A program made the translations under genes and the position numbers. From positions 1 through 17,232 of the forward strand of contig JASHQP010000312.1 in the NCBI GenBank assembly GCA_030039095.1: a DNA stretch of 17,232 nt, read 5' to 3'. This DNA comes from Streptosporangiaceae bacterium (GTDB taxonomy: Bacteria > Actinomycetota > Actinomycetes > Streptosporangiales > Streptosporangiaceae). Below the pieces are notes generated by a model. That model searched no databases and was not told where the DNA came from. It saw only the letters and a list, made by a program, of their open reading frames with translations. Within the stretch, counting starts at the first letter, position 1; every line of letters begins with the position of its first letter. Positions 13,156 through 17,232 of this stretch are shown in pieces.

Positions 13156-15483
13156 ATGAGCCAGCCGCAGATGCCAGTATTGCCGCAACCCAGTTCGGCC
13201 CGCCACGACCCACCCCGCCGCGAGCGGCGACGGCGGGTCCGGGCCCCGTTCGTCGAACGCATCGCCGGGTGGAGCGCCCGGCACCGCAAGACCGCCGTGT
13301 TCGGCTGGCTTGCCCTGGTTGCCGTCGTCTTCATCGGCGGCCACGCCCTCGCCGCCGCCACGCCGGCCCCGTCCTATGACGCCGGGCAGTCCGGGCAGGC
13401 CGAACGGGCGCTGCACCGGCTGGGCCTGGTGGCGCCGGCCGTGGAGGGCGTGCTGATCCAGGCCAGGGCGCCCGGCCAGACGTTCGCAACCGACCCGGCC
13501 ATGCGCCGGACGGCCCGTCAGGTGACCACGGCTTTGGCGGCGCTGCCGGGCGCGGCGCAGGAGATCCGCTCGCCGGTAGGTGACCCCGCGCTGGTCTCGG
13601 CGGACGGGCGCAGCGCGCTGGTGACGTTCGAGGTTCCCGGCCCGCAGACCGATCAGCCCAACGCGGTCGGCCCGGCGCTGAGCGCCGTCGCGGCCGTCCA
13701 GGCCCGAAATCCGGGGCTGCTGATCGCCGAGGGCGGCGACGCGAGCGAGCTGCGGGCGATCAACTCGGTGCTCGGCAGCGGCTTCCGCCGGGCCGAGGCG
13801 ACCTCGATCCCGATCACGCTGGTGCTGCTGCTGCTCGTGTTCGGCGCGCTGATCGCCGCCGGCATCCCGCTGCTGCTGGCCATCACCTCGGTGATCACCG
13901 CGCTGTCGCTGCTGACCGCCGTCACCCGCTGGTTCCCGGTCGTGTCCAGCACCAGCGAGGTCGTGCTGCTCATCGGCATGGCCGTCGGCGTCGACTACTC
14001 GCTGTTCTACCTGCGCCGCGAGCGGGAGGAACGCGCCGCCGGGCGGGACAACCGCGAGGCCCTGCGGATCGCCGCCCGCACCTCGGGGCGCGCGATCCTG
14101 GTGTCCGGGCTGACCGTCATGATCGCGCTGTCCGGTCTGTTCATCACCGGCGACCCGGTATTCTCCGGCATCGCGCTGGGCACGATCGCCGTGGTCGGGG
14201 CCACGGTGCTCGGCTCGCTGACCGTGCTGCCCGCGCTGCTGGCCTGGCTCGGGCCGCGGGCGGACAGGGGCAAGGTCCCGTTCCTCGGCCGCAGGCGCAG
14301 CGCGGCCCGGCCGTCGCGGGTGTGGGCCTTCCTGGTGCGGTCGGTGGTGCGCCGCCCGCTGGTGTGGGGCGGCGCGGCCCTGATCGCGCTGCTCGCGCTC
14401 GCATCACCCGCACTCGGGATGCGGATCGGCGAGCCCGCGGTCGACCTGCCCGCCGGGAACCCGGTGCTGCGGACCATCGACCAGATCGACCACGCGTTCC
14501 CGCAGTCCCCGTCGCCCGCCCAGGTGGTGGTCACCGGCACCGGCCTGGTCGGCCCCGGCATGCGCGACGCCCTGGCGGCGCTGCAGGCCAGGGCCGCCCA
14601 CGGCGGGCCGATCCACCCGCCGGTCACCGCCACTCCGGTCGCGGACGGACGCGGCCTGGTCATCGGTGTGCCGCTGGCGGGGAACGGAGGCGACGCCGCC
14701 TCCACCGCCGCGCTGCTGACGCTGCGCGACCGGATCCTGCCCGCGACGCTGGGCAGGGTTGGCGGGATCAGCTACGCGGTGGCCGGCGACACCGCCACCA
14801 CCTACGACGACAACGCGGCGTTCCATTCCACCACCCCGCTGGTGGTCGCGTTCGTGGTCGGGCTCGCGTTCGTGCTGCTGCTGGTGGCGTTCCGGTCGGT
14901 GGCGATCCCGCTGATCTCGATCGCGCTCAACCTGCTGTCGGTCGGCGCGGCGTACGGGCTGATCACGCTCATCTTCCAGGACGGCCGGCTGCAGGGGCTG
15001 CTCGGCTACACGTCGTTCGGCGCGATCGTCGCCTGGGTGCCGCTGTTCATGTTCGTGCTGCTGTTCGGGCTGAGCATGGACTACCACGTGTTCATCCTCA
15101 GCCGGGTCAGGGAACTGCGGTTGCGGGGGCACAGCACCCGTGAGGCGCTCGTGGGCGGCATCGCCAGCAGCTCCGGGGTGGTGACCAGCGCGGCCGTGAT
15201 CATGGTGGCGGTGTTCTCCATCCTGGCCACGCTGCCGATCGTGGACACGCGGACGCTCGGGGTCGGCCTCGCCGCGGCCGTGCTCATCGACGCCACCGTG
15301 GTGCGCGGGATCCTGCTGCCCGCCGCCATGGCCGTGCTGGAGGAGCGGTCCTGGTACCTGCCGCGCTGGCTGCGGCTACGCGCGACGCCGCTGCCAGAGC
15401 CATCCGGCGACGGCGATCAGCAGCCCTCCGCGCAGCCAGACGTCGGCCAGGTTGAAGGTCGGGCCGTAGAACGACACGTGTAG
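13156..15483 (+). CDS. MMPL family transporter (RND superfamily)
   Basis: This 775-residue protein has two repeats of one membrane segment, an outside domain and a block of five membrane segments. The first membrane segment is at about residues 45-62 after the basic RAPFVERIAGWSARHRKT; the first membrane block is at about 215-370 and the second at about 570-735. The proton-relay Asp-Tyr pairs known from MmpL3 are present in both halves: GVDYSLFYLRRERE (Asp280-Tyr281) and SMDYHVFILSRVRE (Asp642-Tyr643). It should export a lipid or other hydrophobic compound using the proton gradient. Two ATGs lie in tandem; 13156 is preferred because GAGAGG (13145-13150) ends 5 nt before it. The last 32 or so residues (after LRLRATPLPEP) are hydrophilic, unlike the family, and are coded antisense to the end of lspA. 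It is a paralogue of the gene at 16077. Confidence 0.92.
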   Translation: MSQPQMPVLPQPSSARHDPPRRERRRRVRAPFVERIAGWSARHRKTAVFGWLALVAVVFIGGHALAAATPAPSYDAGQSGQAERALHRLGLVAPAVEGVLIQARAPGQTFATDPAMRRTARQVTTALAALPGAAQEIRSPVGDPALVSADGRSALVTFEVPGPQTDQPNAVGPALSAVAAVQARNPGLLIAEGGDASELRAINSVLGSGFRRAEATSIPITLVLLLLVFGALIAAGIPLLLAITSVITALSLLTAVTRWFPVVSSTSEVVLLIGMAVGVDYSLFYLRREREERAAGRDNREALRIAARTSGRAILVSGLTVMIALSGLFITGDPVFSGIALGTIAVVGATVLGSLTVLPALLAWLGPRADRGKVPFLGRRRSAARPSRVWAFLVRSVVRRPLVWGGAALIALLALASPALGMRIGEPAVDLPAGNPVLRTIDQIDHAFPQSPSPAQVVVTGTGLVGPGMRDALAALQARAAHGGPIHPPVTATPVADGRGLVIGVPLAGNGGDAASTAALLTLRDRILPATLGRVGGISYAVAGDTATTYDDNAAFHSTTPLVVAFVVGLAFVLLLVAFRSVAIPLISIALNLLSVGAAYGLITLIFQDGRLQGLLGYTSFGAIVAWVPLFMFVLLFGLSMDYHVFILSRVRELRLRGHSTREALVGGIASSSGVVTSAAVIMVAVFSILATLPIVDTRTLGVGLAAAVLIDATVVRGILLPAAMAVLEERSWYLPRWLRLRATPLPEPSGDGDQQPSAQPDVGQVEGRAVERHV

Positions 15484-15918
15484 CCAGTCAACGACCCCGC
15501 CGTGCAGGACACCCGGCGGCCGGGTCAGACGGTCGATGAGGTTGCCTGCCGCGCCGGCTGCGGCCATCGCGGCACCAACCCCTTCGGCGCGGCCCGCCGC
15601 GCGCACCGCCCAGGTGCCGAGCAGGACCACGCCGAGCAGCGCGACCACCGAAAGCAGCGGCTCCAGGCTCGTGCCCAGCCCGAACGCGGCGCCGTGGTTG
15701 ATCACCAGCTGCAGCCGGACCAGCCCCCCGGCAGCGGTGATGTGGCGGCCGCCGGAGAGCCGGGACAGCGCCCACGCCTTGGTCGCGAGGTCGGCCGCGA
15801 CCGCGAGCACCGCGGCCAGGACGGGCAGCACCGTTCGTCTGGACGCTATCCGCGTCTGCGCCGAGCCGGGAACCGCCGCCTCCCGCCCTGGCGTCGTCCT
15901 GCATGCCACGCAGATCAT
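15376..15918 (-). CDS. lspA: Lipoprotein signal peptidase (signal peptidase II)
   Basis: This 180-residue membrane protease removes signal peptides from lipid-modified prolipoproteins. Family blocks appear in order: VAADLATKAWAL near the first membrane segment, VINHGAAFGLG, then AGAAGNLIDRLTRP with the first catalytic Asp, VVDWLHV, and FNLADVWLRGG with the second catalytic Asp (Asp159). Four hydrophobic segments fit the known fold. The ATG at 15918 has GAGG 4 nt upstream. The first 25 residues are an extra leader rich in Arg and small residues, so a later start is possible. The 3' end, including the Asp159 codon, overlaps the convergent MMPL gene by 108 bp. It is not beside ileS or an rluD-like gene, its usual neighbours in many bacteria, so this may be a second copy. 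A natural substrate in the window is the lipoprotein at 1389. Confidence 0.9.
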   Translation of the reverse strand: MICVACRTTPGREAAVPGSAQTRIASRRTVLPVLAAVLAVAADLATKAWALSRLSGGRHITAAGGLVRLQLVINHGAAFGLGTSLEPLLSVVALLGVVLLGTWAVRAAGRAEGVGAAMAAAGAAGNLIDRLTRPPGVLHGGVVDWLHVSFYGPTFNLADVWLRGGLLIAVAGWLWQRRRA

Positions 15919-15997
15919 CCTGCCTCATGGCGCCGCATGCCGTTACCGGCCGCTGGCACGAGGTGGGGTTTTCGGCGAATCTCGGTGAACCCCTCGC

Positions 15998-16017
15998 GCC
16001 TGACACGCGTGTCAGGC
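15998..16017. promoter_or_regulatory. Perfect palindromic operator, distal copy
   Basis: A perfect 20-bp palindrome whose 18-bp core CCTGACACGCGTGTCAGG (15999-16016) recurs exactly at 16027. It lies between divergent lspA and the second MMPL gene. Size and symmetry are as in TetR-family operators. No regulator gene of this family is in the window. Confidence 0.75.
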
Positions 16018-16026
16018 TACCCTCCT

Positions 16027-16044
16027 CCTGACACGCGTGTCAGG
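16027..16044. promoter_or_regulatory. Perfect palindromic operator, proximal copy
   Basis: This is the second exact copy of the 18-bp palindrome, 28 bp centre to centre from the first. TACCCT (16018-16023, TAnnnT) lies in the 10-bp gap between the copies and could be the -10 box of the MMPL gene, so a bound repressor would block it. Confidence 0.75.
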
Positions 16045-16076
16045 TATGCCCCCGCCCCCAGCCCCGAAAGGCGCCC

Positions 16077-17232
16077 GTGCTGAACCTCACCGGCCCGGCC
16101 CGGCGTTCTCGCCCATTCGTGGAACGCATCGCCTGCTGGAGCGCCCGGCATCGCAAGGCCGTGGTCGTCGGCTGGCTGCTGTTCGTCGCCGCGGCCTTCG
16201 TGGCCGGCCAGCTGCTCGGCACGCAGAGCCGCCCGCAGTACGACCCCGGCCAGGCCGGGCAGGCCGAGCAGATGATGCACGCGCTCGGGGTGACCACGCC
16301 ACCGTCGGAAAGCGTGCTGATCCAGGCCAGGGCGGCCGGCGACACGTTCCGGGATGATCCCGCGATGCGGCAGGCGGCGCACGCGGTCGTGACCGCGCTG
16401 CAGCGGCTGCCGCGGGCCGCCGAGGACATCGAATCGCCGCTCGGCCCCGGCGCTCAGGGCCTGATCTCCGCCGACGGCCGCAGCGCCCTGGTCACGTTCC
16501 GCGTCGCCGGGCCGCACGCCAGCGCCGAGACCACCGTCGGCACGGACATGGCGGCCGTCGCGGCGGTCCAGGCCCGCTATCCGCGCCTGGTGGTTGCCGA
16601 GGCGGGCGACGCGAGCACGGACGCCGCCTCGAACGCGCTGCTGGACGCCGACTTCCGCAAGGCCGAGGTGACCTCGGTGCCGATCACCCTCGTCCTGCTG
16701 CTCGTGGTGTTCGGCGCGCTGATCGCGGCCGGGATCCCGGTCGCGCTGGCCGGCGCGGCGGTGATGGCGACGATCTCGCTGCTCGCGGTGCCGAGCCGGT
16801 GGCTGCCGATCGGCTCGGGAACCTCCGAGGTCGTGCTGATCCTCGGCATGGCGGTCGGGATCGACTACTCCCTGTTCTACCTGCGGCGTGAGCGCGAGGA
16901 GCGGGCCGCGGGCCGGTCGTTCGCCGAGGCGCTGCGGATCGCGGGCGCCACGTCGGGCAAGGCGATCGTGATCTCCGGGCTGACCGTGATGATCTCGCTC
17001 GCCGGGCTGTTCCTCACCGGGATCGACGAGTTCACCGGCATGGCGGTCGGCACGATCACCGTGGTCGGCGTGGCCGTGATCGGGGCGCTCACGCTGCTGC
17101 CGGCGCTGCTGGCCATGCTCGGCGAGTGGGCGGACCGCTGCCGCGTCCCGTTCCTCGGCCGCCGCCGCACCGCGGCCCGGCCGTCACGGCTGTGGGCCGG
17201 GCTGATCCGCCGGGTGGTGCGCCGCCCGGTGC
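16077..17232 (+). CDS. MMPL family transporter, second copy (3' partial)
   Basis: The frame starts at GTG 16077, 5 nt after GAAAGG (16066-16071), and stays open to the window edge (385 codons). It begins VLNLTGPARRSRPFVERIAC and then parallels the MMPL protein at 13156 block by block: WSARHRKAVVVGW at the first membrane segment, SVLIQARAAGDTF, ISADGRSALVTF, ADFRKAEVTSVPITLVLLLV, and the proton-relay motif MAVGIDYSLFYLRRERE with Asp263-Tyr264. The CTG at 16080 is a less likely alternative start. The N-terminal half, with first membrane segment, outside domain and first membrane block, is complete; the second half lies outside. It should export a hydrophobic compound. Two palindromic operators lie upstream, so expression is probably repressed by a TetR-type protein and induced by a ligand. 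Confidence 0.9.
   Translation, partial: MLNLTGPARRSRPFVERIACWSARHRKAVVVGWLLFVAAAFVAGQLLGTQSRPQYDPGQAGQAEQMMHALGVTTPPSESVLIQARAAGDTFRDDPAMRQAAHAVVTALQRLPRAAEDIESPLGPGAQGLISADGRSALVTFRVAGPHASAETTVGTDMAAVAAVQARYPRLVVAEAGDASTDAASNALLDADFRKAEVTSVPITLVLLLVVFGALIAAGIPVALAGAAVMATISLLAVPSRWLPIGSGTSEVVLILGMAVGIDYSLFYLRREREERAAGRSFAEALRIAGATSGKAIVISGLTVMISLAGLFLTGIDEFTGMAVGTITVVGVAVIGALTLLPALLAMLGEWADRCRVPFLGRRRTAARPSRLWAGLIRRVVRRPV

Noticed and set aside
13086..13379. Forward frame across the hairpin before the MMPL gene
   Set aside because: It overlaps the MMPL start in another frame and gives an Arg/Pro-rich product without any family pattern.

Overview
This is a very GC-rich window with strong G/C bias at third codon positions, GTG and TTG starts, actinobacterial family types (PF13796 sensor, MacS-like kinase remnant, PF03640 lipoprotein, MMPL exporters) and what look like leaderless or TAnnnT promoters. 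It reads as chromosomal DNA of a soil or plant-associated actinomycete; genus cannot be fixed from the sequence. I see no tRNA, rRNA, insertion sequence or CRISPR array.

Left part (1-3868): the 3' end of a serpin, then closely behind it a cytoplasmic-looking alpha/beta esterase, a PF03640-type lipoprotein followed by a perfect 13-bp terminator hairpin, a DAO-family FAD oxidoreductase, and a shrunken MacS-like histidine kinase that has lost the middle of its catalytic core and is best read as a pseudogene.

Middle part (about 3780-10406): two tandem, paralogous, secreted multidomain family GH3 glycoside hydrolases, each behind its own AT-richer promoter region. The first carries an extra C-terminal beta-sandwich domain that the second lacks. 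The second carries a perfect G/C hairpin inside its inter-domain linker. They are probably exported enzymes that take beta-glycosides from plant material.

Right part (10467-17232): a probably leaderless cutA abuts, tail to tail, a histidine phosphatase. Next comes a compact operon of an ArsR-like winged-helix regulator (apparently with a CTG start), a small membrane/coiled-coil protein and a stand-alone PF13796 membrane sensor. These three are joined by ATGA overlaps behind a good TTGACG-N17-TAAGTT promoter whose start region holds an 11-bp direct repeat. A possible 55-residue membrane microprotein follows, then a 20-bp hairpin, then an MMPL exporter. The tail of that exporter gene overlaps a convergent lspA by 108 bp. 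lspA is divergent from a second MMPL gene that runs off the window, and the shared lspA/MMPL2 upstream region holds two identical perfect 18-bp palindromes, as expected for a TetR-type repressor.

The most interesting candidate system is the regulator/small membrane protein/kinase-less sensor operon: the parts of a membrane-to-DNA signalling chain without a kinase or response regulator. The operator-controlled MMPL-lspA-MMPL block is second.
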